Source: a candidate division NC10 bacterium CSP1-5
GTDB taxonomy: Bacteria > Methylomirabilota > Methylomirabilia > Methylomirabilales > CSP1-5
NCBI GenBank assembly: GCA_001443495.1
Contig: LDXR01000003.1
Location: 63,129-127,128, forward strand
Reading direction: 5' to 3'
DNA: 64,000 nucleotides
Part shown: piece by piece, positions 19,886-28,508 of the stretch
Numbering within the stretch: the stretch's first letter is position 1
How the letters are laid out: each line of letters begins with the position of its first letter
Translations under genes and position numbers: made by a program
The notes under the pieces: model-generated
The model's input: the letters and a program-made list of their open reading frames with translations, nothing else
Database searches by the model: none
Told to the model about the DNA's origin: nothing

Positions 19886-20569
19886 ATGGAACTTCGATAC
19901 CCCAAGATGGAGGACGGGCAAAGAATAGAGATCTTTCAGGATCGTACGGAGGCGGGACGGGCACTGGCGGTGGAGCTGGGACCCCTCATTTCGCGTCCGG
20001 CGGTAGTGGCCGCCATTCCCCGAGGCGGTGTCGCCGTCGCTCTGCCGATCGCCACGGCGCTCGAGCTCCCCCTTACCGTCGTCTACGCCCGCAAGCTGAT
20101 CTCTCCGGTGGCGCCAGAGCTCGCCTTCGGCGCCCTCGACGAGGACGGGGAGATGCTCGTGGAGGAGGGCATCGTCCGCCTACTCGGGCTCCGCCCCCAG
20201 GATGTCGAGGAGGCGAGGACGAAGACAGCCGCTGAAATTCGCCGCCGGATGGCACGGTACGGGGTCCCGCCTCTGGCCCACTATCTCCCCGCGTGCGAGG
20301 TCGTCCTCGTCGATGATGGCCTGGCCACCGGCCTGACGATGCGCGCCGCGCTCGCCTACGCGCGCCGGCACGGTGCCCGCACGATCGTCGTGGCCACGCC
20401 GTGCGCCTCGGCCACGGCCGCCCAGCGCTTCCGGCGCGAAGCCGATCATTTTGTGAGCCTGATCGTGGACGAGTCCTTTGCCGCCGTGGGCGAATACTAC
20501 GTGGACTTCTCCCCGGTCTCAGACGAGGAGGTCCTCGGCATGCTGGCAGTGGCTCGGCCGAAAGACTGA
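19886..20569 (+). CDS. phosphoribosyltransferase-domain protein
   Basis: A 227-residue protein starting MELRYPKMEDGQRIEIFQDR; GGAGG lies eight bases before the ATG at 19886. It has a type I PRTase fold: IPRGGVAVALPIATAL (early strand), VYARKLISP and the PRPP loop VVLVDDGLATGLTMRAAL near residue 150. This group of stand-alone PRTases, similar to those near stress genes in mycobacteria, has no proven substrate. It is the last gene of the plus-strand operon and converges with the next minus-strand gene 11 bases away. Confidence 0.88.
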   Translation: MELRYPKMEDGQRIEIFQDRTEAGRALAVELGPLISRPAVVAAIPRGGVAVALPIATALELPLTVVYARKLISPVAPELAFGALDEDGEMLVEEGIVRLLGLRPQDVEEARTKTAAEIRRRMARYGVPPLAHYLPACEVVLVDDGLATGLTMRAALAYARRHGARTIVVATPCASATAAQRFRREADHFVSLIVDESFAAVGEYYVDFSPVSDEEVLGMLAVARPKD

Positions 20570-20579
20570 CGCCACACCC

Positions 20580-20783
20580 CTACCGCCCTCTCAATGAGAC
20601 CTTGAGGCCCTTCTTGTCCTGGACGACGTCCACCTTCTCTTCCCTGGCCAACCAGCCGAGCCCCATGAGCAGGAGCTGCTCCGAAAGCTTCGTCGCCTGC
20701 TTCAGCTCGCTGAGCGTCGACTCGGTATGCTGATCAAGGTACTTCCAGGTAATGCCCGCTGCGTCCCCAATCTGCTTTTGCAT
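20580..20783 (-). CDS. small winged-helix protein (DUF2582-like)
   Basis: A 67-residue protein starting MQKQIGDAAGITWKYLDQHT, with GGAGGGTACC ahead of the ATG at 20783. The predicted helix-turn-helix STLSELKQATKLSEQLLLMG followed by GWLAREEKVDVVQDKKGLK matches the winged-helix DUF2582 pattern known from several small bacterial proteins. It may bind DNA or a protein partner. It converges with the PRTase gene. Confidence 0.78.
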   Translation of the reverse strand: MQKQIGDAAGITWKYLDQHTESTLSELKQATKLSEQLLLMGLGWLAREEKVDVVQDKKGLKVSLRGR

Positions 20784-20966
20784 GGTACCCTCCCCATCCG
20801 GTTCCATTCGGACCCGGCATGACGTCAGGGTTTCTCACCCCGCCGAATCCCACTGCTGGGTTGTCACGAAAACCACGGCGGGCAGGGGTCGTTCCCTTTT
20901 CTCGTCCCGTCTGAATCCGCACGTGCACGTGTTCGGGCACACGAGCCGCGGCCCCCGCGGAACGGC

Positions 20967-21308
20967 TCATCTCGCCGCCCGCTCGACCACGACGATTCGG
21001 TGCGCGACGTCCCCGTGCTCGCCTCGACTCCACTCGATACGCACCCGATCCCCGACTCGGATATCGGACAGCTGAATGGTTTGGTCTCCCGCTTTGATGA
21101 CCGCGTTCGGCAACACCTCGGCTCCAACGGTCAAGCTATCCTTTCCCCTGGGGATTTGGACCACAACGGTTCGGCTCGCCAGGGTGACCGCCGCCACCTT
21201 CCCGGTATCCGCCCACTTCTGACCCCCTGCCCACGCCGGTCCGAGGTGAATGATGCCGGCCAGGAGCAGGGCAAGCCCAGTGGAAACCACGCCTGATCTA
21301 TTCCTCAT
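20967..21308 (-). CDS. secreted small beta-rich protein of unknown function
   Basis: A 113-residue protein with a signal peptide (MRNRSGVVSTGLALLLAGII, cleavage after AWAGG or nearby). The ATG at 21308 has AGGAGGAACGACA just upstream. The mature part has alternating beta strands (VAAVTLASRTVVVQIP, AVIKAGDQTIQLSDIRVGDR) resembling small OB-like periplasmic domains with a repeated VxVGDxV pattern. No catalytic motif is visible. I do not recognise the family. Confidence 0.65.
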   Translation of the reverse strand: MRNRSGVVSTGLALLLAGIIHLGPAWAGGQKWADTGKVAAVTLASRTVVVQIPRGKDSLTVGAEVLPNAVIKAGDQTIQLSDIRVGDRVRIEWSRGEHGDVAHRIVVVERAAR

Positions 21309-21371
21309 TGTCGTTCCTCCTCTGTGTTCGAAATCTGAATCGCGGACGACCACGAGACTGGACGTCCCTTT

Positions 21372-21590
21372 TCAGACCGCCTCTCGCGCCCGCGAATAGA
21401 TCGCCGCAAGGCACGCCGCCGCCTCCTCGGCAGTGAAGATCCCGAGCTCCTCGGCGGCGCGGACGATCTCTTCCCAGGATGGCCTGGGCGCGTCCCCCGC
21501 TCGCCGCGCCCGATCGCTGATGCAAATGGCGGCGAACAGGTCGGGCGGGGCGCGGACAATGAGCTTGCGCAGGAGCTGCTCAGGGTTCAT
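21372..21590 (-). CDS. small hypothetical protein
   Basis: A 72-residue, mostly helical soluble protein (PEQLLRKLIVRAPPDLFAAI, then WEEIVRAAEELGIFTAEEAA). Its ATG overlaps the stop of the nucleotidyltransferase gene by four bases (ATGA), which supports expression. No family recognised. Confidence 0.6.
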   Translation of the reverse strand: MNPEQLLRKLIVRAPPDLFAAICISDRARRAGDAPRPSWEEIVRAAEELGIFTAEEAAACLAAIYSRAREAV

Positions 21591-22672
21591 GCCGCTTCCT
21601 CCTCGGGACAGGCCCCGGACCGCCCAAGCCGACCCCGGAACTCGTCCGCCTTACCGATCCGCGCCAGCGTCTCTACGATCCGGGCCTCGTCCCCCCAGTC
21701 GGACCAGTGGACCCCCATCACCGGCATAACCCCGAGGCGATGAGGGATCCTTTCTAGCAGGTCCCGGGAGAGGTTCACGGCCGGCAGGCTGTGGTACACG
21801 TCTTCCAGGGCTGCCGCCTCGCCGGACGCCCCCAGGGCCCCCCCGACGGATTGAAAGCGCGCCCAGAGCATGGGCAGTCCTTGCCGGAAACATTCAAGGA
21901 AGGTCGCGAGGCGACCCACCAGGACCAGGGAGTTCCACAGACATCCCTGTTCAAAGAGTTGCTCAGCGACGGAAGTCGCCGGTTTCTCCCAGAACTGCCG
22001 CACACCGAAGAAACCGTATCCCGCGTGCTGTGCAAGCTTGGCCCCCGGCTCAATCCAGCCATACGCGGGCTCCGGGCGATCGGGCCCAATGCCCAGAAGG
22101 AGCAAGCGATCACCATGATCCCTGAGAAAGTGGACGGCTTGTCGGATGTATCCCATGAAGACTGCTTCCTCAAGGATGAAGTGATCCGATGGAAAAATGG
22201 CCACCGTGGCCGCCGGATCGCGGGCACGAATGTAGAGGAGCGGTAGAAGGAGACCCGGAGCCGTGTCCCGGTTGCAGGGCTGGATCAGAAGCTGCTCAGG
22301 GGCGAGAGTCCGGAGTTGCTTTAGCGCCAGCTCCGTGTGGCCCCGAGTGATCACGGTGAGAATCCGATCCCTGGGGATCAGTGTCGCCACCCGGTCCAGC
22401 GTATGTTGGAGCATGCTCCGTCGGCCGATCACTGCGCAGTACTGCTTCGGCAGGTCGGCCCCCATCAGGCGGCGCACCAGTCCGCGAAGCCGACGGCCTT
22501 CGCCTCCCGCGAGGATGATGGCCCACGGGTGGCCTGGGGTGGGCCCAAGCCCCTCGGCCTCGACTGCTGAAGCGGGCTCGCTCCGACCCTGCACCAGGGA
22601 TGGCGTCGCGGTCGATTCAGAGTGCATGACGCCCTCTGGGATCGAACAGGAGAGTGTAAGGAGAATGCTCAC
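21587..22672 (-). CDS. mannose-1-phosphate guanylyltransferase-like nucleotidyltransferase
   Basis: Up to 361 residues. The nucleotide-binding motif IILAGGEGRRLRGLVRRLMG is followed by LPKQYCAVIGRRSMLQHTLD, matching GDP-mannose pyrophosphorylases; the metal-site strand VAIFPSDHFI is close to the usual PADH. A start at 22672 overlaps the GNAT stop by four bases; an inner ATG at 22627 (MHSESTATPS) is the alternative. There is no C-terminal isomerase domain, so it is the transferase-only form. It may supply GDP-sugars for polysaccharide, but other sugar-1-phosphates cannot be excluded. Confidence 0.85.
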   Translation of the reverse strand: MSILLTLSCSIPEGVMHSESTATPSLVQGRSEPASAVEAEGLGPTPGHPWAIILAGGEGRRLRGLVRRLMGADLPKQYCAVIGRRSMLQHTLDRVATLIPRDRILTVITRGHTELALKQLRTLAPEQLLIQPCNRDTAPGLLLPLLYIRARDPAATVAIFPSDHFILEEAVFMGYIRQAVHFLRDHGDRLLLLGIGPDRPEPAYGWIEPGAKLAQHAGYGFFGVRQFWEKPATSVAEQLFEQGCLWNSLVLVGRLATFLECFRQGLPMLWARFQSVGGALGASGEAAALEDVYHSLPAVNLSRDLLERIPHRLGVMPVMGVHWSDWGDEARIVETLARIGKADEFRGRLGRSGACPEEEAA

Positions 22673-23250
22673 TCGCGGTAGATCAAGTCCAGGTGCAATA
22701 CCACCAGATCGTGATACTTCCCCTTCCGATCGAGGATGTAATCCCCGAACCGCGCGACTTCCTTGAAACCCCTGGCCCGGAACAGCTCGATGGCTGGCTT
22801 GTCGTCGGCCGGCAGCTCGACGTAGAGCCGCATCAGGCCCTCTCTTGTCGCCACGTCTGCCAGCTCGGCAAGGAGCCGCGACGCGAGTCCTCTGTGCCGG
22901 AACTCAGGGTCCACGACCACGCGCACGCCCCCAAGATGCCGCCGCCAGCCCTGCCTGCGGCGGTGGAGCGTCGCATCGGCGATGATGCGACCACCGATCT
23001 CCACGACGAGAGGCAAGACGCGGTCGTAGTCGAGGCTCTGGGCCCACTGATCGATGACCGTGCCACCGGTCACGTCATCCTTGAGGACGCGCAGCTCCTG
23101 GTCGGGAATCCGCTTGAAGAACTCCGCTAGTTTGTCCCGGTCCTCCTTGACCATGGGCCGCACGGTGACCTCGGTCCCGTCCTCCAGCTCCCAGAGCTGG
23201 GGATAGTCGATCAACAACCGCTCCGGCACCGCCATCGGCCGCACCTCCAT
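22669..23250 (-). CDS. GNAT N-acetyltransferase
   Basis: A 193-residue protein with a GNAT core: TEVTVRPMVKEDRDKLAEFF at the start, the acetyl-CoA loop VVVDPEFRHRGLASRLLAEL near 115-135, and YVELPADDKPAIELFRARGF near the end. Two starts (23250 and 23235) both have purine-rich ribosome sites. It overlaps the nucleotidyltransferase gene by ATGA. Acceptor unknown. Confidence 0.87.
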   Translation of the reverse strand: MEVRPMAVPERLLIDYPQLWELEDGTEVTVRPMVKEDRDKLAEFFKRIPDQELRVLKDDVTGGTVIDQWAQSLDYDRVLPLVVEIGGRIIADATLHRRRQGWRRHLGGVRVVVDPEFRHRGLASRLLAELADVATREGLMRLYVELPADDKPAIELFRARGFKEVARFGDYILDRKGKYHDLVVLHLDLIYRE

Positions 23251-23349
23251 TCACCTCTCGCCCGTATCCGTCTCGCAGACCCCACCCCCGGAACTGCACA
23301 CTTCCCGTGCGGTCATCACACATCCTCGCGGGCTGAGGGCCCCCGTCGC

Positions 23350-23598
23350 CTAGGTCTCGATCTGCGCAGGCTCCACGATGAACGCGACCTTCAGGTTCAC
23401 GTGGTACTCGATGATCCTCCCGTCGCGCACGACCGCCCGGCTGTGCAGGACATCGACGCCCGTAATATGGCGCAGCGTCTTCGCCGCCCGAGCGATCGCT
23501 TGCTGCGCAGCATCGCTCCAGCTCTTGTCAGACACGCCAACGAGTTCGATAACCCGGATCACTCCAGGGGCCTTCGCGTGCTCCGCCTTCGGACTCAT
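23350..23598 (-). CDS. dodecin-family protein
   Basis: An 82-residue protein with the dodecin pattern VIELVGVSDKSWSDAAQQAI, AKTLRHITGVDVLHSRAVV and REIEYHV-like IIEYHVNLKVAFIV. Dodecins form dodecameric shells that bind flavin or CoA and act as buffers in the cytoplasm. The Trp in KSW, which stacks with flavin, is present. Confidence 0.92.
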   Translation of the reverse strand: MSPKAEHAKAPGVIRVIELVGVSDKSWSDAAQQAIARAAKTLRHITGVDVLHSRAVVRDGRIIEYHVNLKVAFIVEPAQIET

Positions 23599-23911
23599 AT
23601 CTGCCTCCCTCCTCTTTCAGGCTCCGCTCTCCGAGGCCGATCATATGCTGAGGTGAGCAACGGCCATTCCAAAGTCCCAAACGAAGGTAAATTCTGGTTT
23701 CTAAAGGAACTCCGCTGCGATCCGGAAGCAGGAGGAGGGACACCGTTGTCCTGCTGGAACACTCTCTTGCCTCTAACTATCTGTTTTCCCCGTAGCGAGA
23801 CCTCTGGGGCTTTTCTTCCCCATTGGGACAGGATAGCCTCAACTCCTCAGACACCGCTCGGTGGTCTGCCGGTCGTTTCCGAAATTTTGTTCTCCGCGTT
23901 CTCGGTCGCCC
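23599..23911. other. intergenic region with weak hairpin
   Basis: About 310 bases between the methionine adenosyltransferase stop and the dodecin start. A bulged hairpin at about 23730-23753 (arms containing GGACA and TGTCC) could end the upstream operon. No gene or clear promoter was seen. Confidence 0.4.
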
Positions 23912-25123
23912 TCAGCAAATCGGATAGCGCCCCTGCGCCAGCTCTTGGCAGAAGACCGGCAGCCGCCCGAGCTCCTCCTTCACCAGCATGCGGATCGGCG
24001 TATCCACATCGGCGAGGGTAATCCCCGGAGTCAGATGCACCTGCAGCGAAACGAGCTGCGGCCGATCGACCGGCTCGCCAATCCTATTGCAGAGCCAGAC
24101 CACCACCTCGCGCAATCCAGGGATCTCCGCGTGGATCCGGGCTGCCAGTAGGTGGGTGAGGACGTTATAAATCTTGCCGATGTGGCCGACCGGATTCTTT
24201 CCGGCCGCCGCCTCCGAGGCCCGGGGACGGTTCAGCGCAATCAGCCCGTTGACCTGATTGCCTCGCCCTACCTCCCCGGAGTCTGCATCTTCCGCCGAGG
24301 TGCCGAGCACGGAGAGGTACATCCCGGCCATGCCCGCGCCGGGATGGTCCAGATGGTTCAAGGTCAACTCTCCGAGATCCAGGCGGTCCAGATTGCCGCG
24401 GATATGGCCCACCAGCGCTTCCTGTATCGCCTTCTTGCGGCGGAAGTACTCGGCCTCGCTCGCCACATAGGCATCGAGCAGGGGCATGGCCACGGTCAGA
24501 TCGATCCGCCGGCCCATACGGACACCCATCGCTTTGACATCCTCTCCGGTTTCGGGGAAGCGCTGCTTGAAGACCGGCGAGTTGAGATACCGTTCAGTTT
24601 CCAGCACCAGCCGCTCCGTCTCGGTGAGCGGGGCAAAGCCCACCGCCGCCGAGGTGTCATTGGCCCCGAGGACTCCCTTGCGTTCTAAAAAAGACCTCGC
24701 CAGCTCCTCTGATCCGGGCTTCAGCTCCACCTGGTACCTGACATGCCGGTCTGGATCCACATGGCGAAGATGCTGCCGCAACCAAGTCTTCGCCGCCTCC
24801 ACGGCGATTTCAGTGACGTTGAGCCGTTCTTCGCCCACGGCGACCGTCGCCCGATCCCCTATGACCAGCCGCATCGCTTCAAGCACATGACCGCCGCCGA
24901 ATCGTCGCTCGACCTGTCCCGCAACCAGCAGTCCCTTGTCGCAGTTGTGGTGCAGGATGGCGCCGAACCGCTTCAGGTATTCCCGCGAAAGGGCGTGCGA
25001 TATGCGCTCCATGACCGCGTCGCAGATGCTATCCGGGTGGCCCAGTCCCTTCCGCTCAACGATCTCGACGTCAAGCTCCGCAACAGTCGGACCGCTCAAT
25101 GCCTGGACATGGATGGCGTCCAT
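23912..25123 (-). CDS. archaeal-type S-adenosylmethionine synthetase
   Basis: A 403-residue protein of the archaeal MAT family (distinct from bacterial MetK), with VEIVERKGLGHPDSICDAVM near residue 21, LHHNCDKGLLVAGQVERRFG, GDRATVAVG, NGLIALNRPRASEAAAGKNP and GKIYNVLTHLLAARIH. It makes S-adenosylmethionine from methionine and ATP. The archaeal form occurs patchily in bacteria and usually signals past transfer. It lies five bases after the APS-kinase-like gene and is the end of a four-gene minus-strand run. Confidence 0.93.
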   Translation of the reverse strand: MDAIHVQALSGPTVAELDVEIVERKGLGHPDSICDAVMERISHALSREYLKRFGAILHHNCDKGLLVAGQVERRFGGGHVLEAMRLVIGDRATVAVGEERLNVTEIAVEAAKTWLRQHLRHVDPDRHVRYQVELKPGSEELARSFLERKGVLGANDTSAAVGFAPLTETERLVLETERYLNSPVFKQRFPETGEDVKAMGVRMGRRIDLTVAMPLLDAYVASEAEYFRRKKAIQEALVGHIRGNLDRLDLGELTLNHLDHPGAGMAGMYLSVLGTSAEDADSGEVGRGNQVNGLIALNRPRASEAAAGKNPVGHIGKIYNVLTHLLAARIHAEIPGLREVVVWLCNRIGEPVDRPQLVSLQVHLTPGITLADVDTPIRMLVKEELGRLPVFCQELAQGRYPIC

Positions 25124-25128
25124 CGGTT

Positions 25129-25659
25129 CTACCCAGGCAGGTAGCCTTTCTCTACGAGAACGGCCGCCACCCGGCGGGCGGCCACCTCCGGTGCCTCCTC
25201 GTCCCCCCGGACGACGATCTCCGGGTTTTCGGGGGGCTCATACATCGCCTGAAATCCGGGGACGGTCGCCGCCGCCCCCTCTCGGGCTCTGCGATAGATC
25301 CCCTTGGGGTCGCGGGCCACGCACACGTCCAGGGGGCAATCCACGTAGACCTCGACGAATCGTGGGATCTGCTGCCGGGCGCGCTCCCGATACTTTCGCC
25401 GATTGCCGGTGGCATCGAAGATCACCGGAACCTCGTGCTCGGTCAGGAGTCGTCCCACGTAGACCATGGCCCCGTAAAAGACGTCGCGCTCTTCCTCGGT
25501 GTAGAGAGGATGAGGCGTGAAGACTTGCCGCAGGGAATCGGACTCCAAGATCGCGACCGTCACACCCCGGGCTTCAATCTCCCGCTTGAGCGCCGCAGCC
25601 ACCGTGGACTTGCCGGAAGCCGGCAGTCCCGTGATCCATACGGCAAAGCCGGATGGCAC
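25129..25659 (-). CDS. cysC: adenylylsulfate kinase-like protein
   Basis: A 176-residue P-loop kinase: ITGLPASGKSTVAAALKREI at residue 9, then LESDSLRQVF, FDATGNRRKYRERARQQIP and the typical C-terminal RDPKGIYRRAREGAAATVPG plus YEPPENPEIVV. The APS-contact segment, usually F(S/T)xxDRxENIRR, is altered to FTPHPLYTEEERDVFYG, so the acceptor may not be adenosine-5'-phosphosulfate. It sits one base after the phosphotransferase gene and five before the S-adenosylmethionine synthetase gene. Confidence 0.8.
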   Translation of the reverse strand: MPSGFAVWITGLPASGKSTVAAALKREIEARGVTVAILESDSLRQVFTPHPLYTEEERDVFYGAMVYVGRLLTEHEVPVIFDATGNRRKYRERARQQIPRFVEVYVDCPLDVCVARDPKGIYRRAREGAAATVPGFQAMYEPPENPEIVVRGDEEAPEVAARRVAAVLVEKGYLPG

Positions 25660-25660
25660 C

Positions 25661-26749
25661 TCAAACCCCGCAGTAGTCGTTCACCCGATTCGGATCAAAG
25701 GCCTTTGCGTCTAGGACCCTCAACATGAAGCTAAAGAGCGTGCGGCGGACTGCCTCGGGCAGGGTCGGGTACCAGAGGGGACTGGCCATGACCAGGCCCC
25801 GGAAGGCAAAGAAGGGGGCCACGACCTCGAGCATCTCTTCGTCTTTGGTCTTCTCCAAGTACCGCGTCCAGAAGCGGCGAAACAGGGTCTCGAAAGGCTT
25901 CTCCAACCGCTCGCTTCGCTGCAGCGAGAAGAACAGGTAGTTCATGGTGAGGCACGCCACATCGTCCGCCGGGTCTCCCCATTCCCCCCGGGCACGGTCG
26001 AGCACCCGAAACTGTGTCCCCTCCTGGAACAGGATGTTCCACGGGTGAAAATCGCCATGGACCTGTCGAAGTCGGTGAGACCATCCCTTGAGACGCCACC
26101 GCCACGCAATGCAGCGGTGTTCGATCTCCTCCAAGACTTGCGGCGTGATGAACCCCGATTGGGAAGGGTAGCTGTCCGTCAGCCCCATGATGCACTCGCC
26201 ATGGCCCACCAGCTCACGCAGGCGGCGGACGTGAAGGCCGGGATCGGTTCCCGGGACCTTGTGGATCTCCACGAGGTAATCACAGAGGGCGTCCGCTCGG
26301 GCGACATCCAGATCGGTCAGCGTACCGTCGTTCCGGAGGCGGGTGAGGTCCTCGAAGTATCCACGCCCCTCGACGAATTCCATGAGGACCAAGAGCTCCT
26401 CCACCTTGCCCAGGGAGAGGATCCCACCACCTTGAAGAAACCCCGCCACGTCCATCGACCGCGCGTGACGCGGGAGGCGATTGAAGGCTTGGTGGTCCCA
26501 CAGGAGAGCCTGGGCGCGATCCGCCATGTGCTCGTGCCCGAACGGGCCAGGACTTATGGTCTCGACGACCGCTCGATGGCGCTCCCCGGAGGCCTCATAT
26601 TCAACCTGGATCGGCACTCCATACCCGTAGCCTTTGATGGCGCCGGCTTGCAGGGGTTCCCCCAGGAGACTGAGACCATGGACCTTTACGGGTCCCCACA
26701 GGAGGGACGCGAGGTACGCCTCAAGGACTGTGACATTGAGTTCGGTCAT
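25661..26749 (-). CDS. aminoglycoside phosphotransferase (APH/ChoK)-fold kinase
   Basis: A 362-residue protein of the APH fold. The catalytic loop RQVHGDFHPWNILFQEGTQF near residue 230 has the Brenner motif HGDxHxxN, and the metal-binding Asp is in FRVLDRARGEWGDPADDVAC (DFD/IDW position altered to LDR). The N-lobe is divergent. APH-fold proteins phosphorylate small molecules; no antibiotic link is implied. Paired with the APS-kinase-like gene, it may phosphorylate the same or a related metabolite, which is inference. Confidence 0.85.
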   Translation of the reverse strand: MTELNVTVLEAYLASLLWGPVKVHGLSLLGEPLQAGAIKGYGYGVPIQVEYEASGERHRAVVETISPGPFGHEHMADRAQALLWDHQAFNRLPRHARSMDVAGFLQGGGILSLGKVEELLVLMEFVEGRGYFEDLTRLRNDGTLTDLDVARADALCDYLVEIHKVPGTDPGLHVRRLRELVGHGECIMGLTDSYPSQSGFITPQVLEEIEHRCIAWRWRLKGWSHRLRQVHGDFHPWNILFQEGTQFRVLDRARGEWGDPADDVACLTMNYLFFSLQRSERLEKPFETLFRRFWTRYLEKTKDEEMLEVVAPFFAFRGLVMASPLWYPTLPEAVRRTLFSFMLRVLDAKAFDPNRVNDYCGV

Positions 26750-26832
26750 ACCGATTGCTTCCGCGCAGGCAACGAGAACGATGGCACGCCCCCTCGCTTT
26801 CCAGCGCCCTATCGCTTTGGCGTTGTCGCCTG

Positions 26833-27948
26833 CTACAGACCGAAGCGTCCGGGGCTGAAGGCATCGAGAGGGAACGAGACGGGCTCGCCCACGATCATCT
26901 CCGCGACCAGCCGGCCGGTGAGAGGACCAAGGAGAATGCCGTTCCGAAAATGACCCGTGGCGATGTAGAGGCGGTCCAGCCCCTGAAGCGGACCGATGAG
27001 GGGGAGTCCGTCCTTGGCGTGGGGCCGAAGACCGGCCCAGGCCCGCGTGAACGGCTGCTCCGCCAGTCCGGGGAGCAGGGCCAATGTGAGCTCGCTCAGA
27101 CGGCGGATCCCGTCAAGGGTCACGGACTTGTCGAAACCCACGTACTCCACCGTGCTGCCGACGATCAGTCCCCCGTTCAGCCGGGGCACCACGTATCCCC
27201 CCTTGCCCCAGACGGGATGCCGCACCGGCAGCTCCGGCAGTTCGGCGTAGAGAATCTGGCCCCGCGCAGGCTCCACCGGGATCCGCCGTCCGAGCAGGAC
27301 TCCGAGTTGCCAAGACCATGCGCCGGTGCAGAGGACGATATAGCCTGCCGTGAAGATCTCGTCGGGCGTCCGAATGCCGGCAACCTTGTCCCCATCGTAA
27401 ATAAAGCCCGAAACGGTGCAGCCCTCCACGATCCGGACTCCGTGGGAGCGGGCCGCCTGGGCGAGGGCACAGATGAGTTCGGCGTTGTTCACATGATGAT
27501 CATCCGGAAAGAAGAGGGCCCCTCCGACCTCCTTGGTCAGCCCTGGCTCCAGTTTAAAGACCTCCTCCGGTGTCAGCCGCTCCACGGTGAGGCCCAGCTC
27601 TCTCTGCCAGCGGTATCGTCCCTCCGCCGCCTCGTCCCCCTCCTCGTCGAGGAGGTGGAGGATTCCCCAATCGAGATACTCGATATCGGTCCGGGCGATC
27701 TCCTTGAGTTCCGGCGCCAGCCGCTCGTAGTACCGGCGCGCGGCCAGGCAGAAATCGAGGAAGGGGCCAGGTCCGGGTGCCTCGCACTGCGGGGCGAGCA
27801 TCCCGGCCGCCGCTGTCGAGGCCTCACCGCCGATCTGACCCCGATCCAGGACGAGGATTCCCTTCACGCCCATCCGGGCCAAATGGTACGCCACGGAGCA
27901 GCCCACAACTCCCGCACCGACAATGATGATGTCGGCGGTCTTGGCCAT
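26833..27948 (-). CDS. thiO: FAD-dependent glycine oxidase (ThiO-like)
   Basis: A 371-residue DadA/ThiO-type oxidase. The FAD motif IIIVGAGVVGCSVAYHLARM lies at residue 8 and the FAD-binding second loop in GGEASTAAAGMLAPQCEAPG. The C-terminal LRPHAKDGLPLIGPLQGLDR and IATGHFRNGILLGPLTGRL match ThiO, which makes the imine of glycine for thiazole synthesis in thiamine biosynthesis. No other thi gene is nearby. It is separated from the APH gene by 83 bases. Confidence 0.88.
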   Translation of the reverse strand: MAKTADIIIVGAGVVGCSVAYHLARMGVKGILVLDRGQIGGEASTAAAGMLAPQCEAPGPGPFLDFCLAARRYYERLAPELKEIARTDIEYLDWGILHLLDEEGDEAAEGRYRWQRELGLTVERLTPEEVFKLEPGLTKEVGGALFFPDDHHVNNAELICALAQAARSHGVRIVEGCTVSGFIYDGDKVAGIRTPDEIFTAGYIVLCTGAWSWQLGVLLGRRIPVEPARGQILYAELPELPVRHPVWGKGGYVVPRLNGGLIVGSTVEYVGFDKSVTLDGIRRLSELTLALLPGLAEQPFTRAWAGLRPHAKDGLPLIGPLQGLDRLYIATGHFRNGILLGPLTGRLVAEMIVGEPVSFPLDAFSPGRFGL

Positions 27949-28030
27949 GCCTCAACTCCCCCGAGCTCGGCCCGTGCCGCCTAGCTCCCAGCCTGCCACC
28001 ACGATCCGCCTCCAGATATTGCCCACCTCT

Positions 28031-28417
28031 TCATCGTTGGTCGAGAATCGCCTGGATCAGCCGCAAGAGGGAGTTGGCTCGAAAGGGCTTCGTGACGAAA
28101 CCGGCGGCCCCGAGATCCATAGCCTTCGCAAAGGCGGCCTGCTTGCCAAAGGCGCTAAGAAACACCACCGGCAGGCTCGGTCCAAGCCGCCGGATCTCGC
28201 CCAACAGCTCCAGGCCTCCCATTCGCGGCATGAGCAAGTCGGTGAGGACCAGGTGGAACGGTTGAGTTTGAAGGACGGTGATGGCCTCGGCGCCGTCTCG
28301 GGCCAAGTGGACCTGGTATCCGGCCAGCGTGAGGATCCGCTGGAGATTCTCGCCCATATCCTCGTCATCCTCGACCACCAGGATCCGGAGCTTGGCTAGA
28401 CCGTCTGTGGAAATCAT
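28031..28417 (-). CDS. single-domain response regulator (CheY-like)
   Basis: A 128-residue receiver domain: acid pocket VVEDDEDMGENLQRIL, the phospho-acceptor Asp in VLTDLLMPRMGGLELL, the conserved Ser in VVFLSAFGKQAAFAK and Lys in FVTKPFRANSLLRLI. There is no output domain, so it acts through a partner protein. No sensor kinase gene is adjacent. Confidence 0.93.
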   Translation of the reverse strand: MISTDGLAKLRILVVEDDEDMGENLQRILTLAGYQVHLARDGAEAITVLQTQPFHLVLTDLLMPRMGGLELLGEIRRLGPSLPVVFLSAFGKQAAFAKAMDLGAAGFVTKPFRANSLLRLIQAILDQR

Positions 28418-28508
28418 GCGAGCCCCTGACTAGTAGAATTCGTGCTCCGCCCCGGGCACGGCAATGGAGAATTCGTTCTATCGTCGCTTCGGGACGCTCC
28501 CTGTCGCC

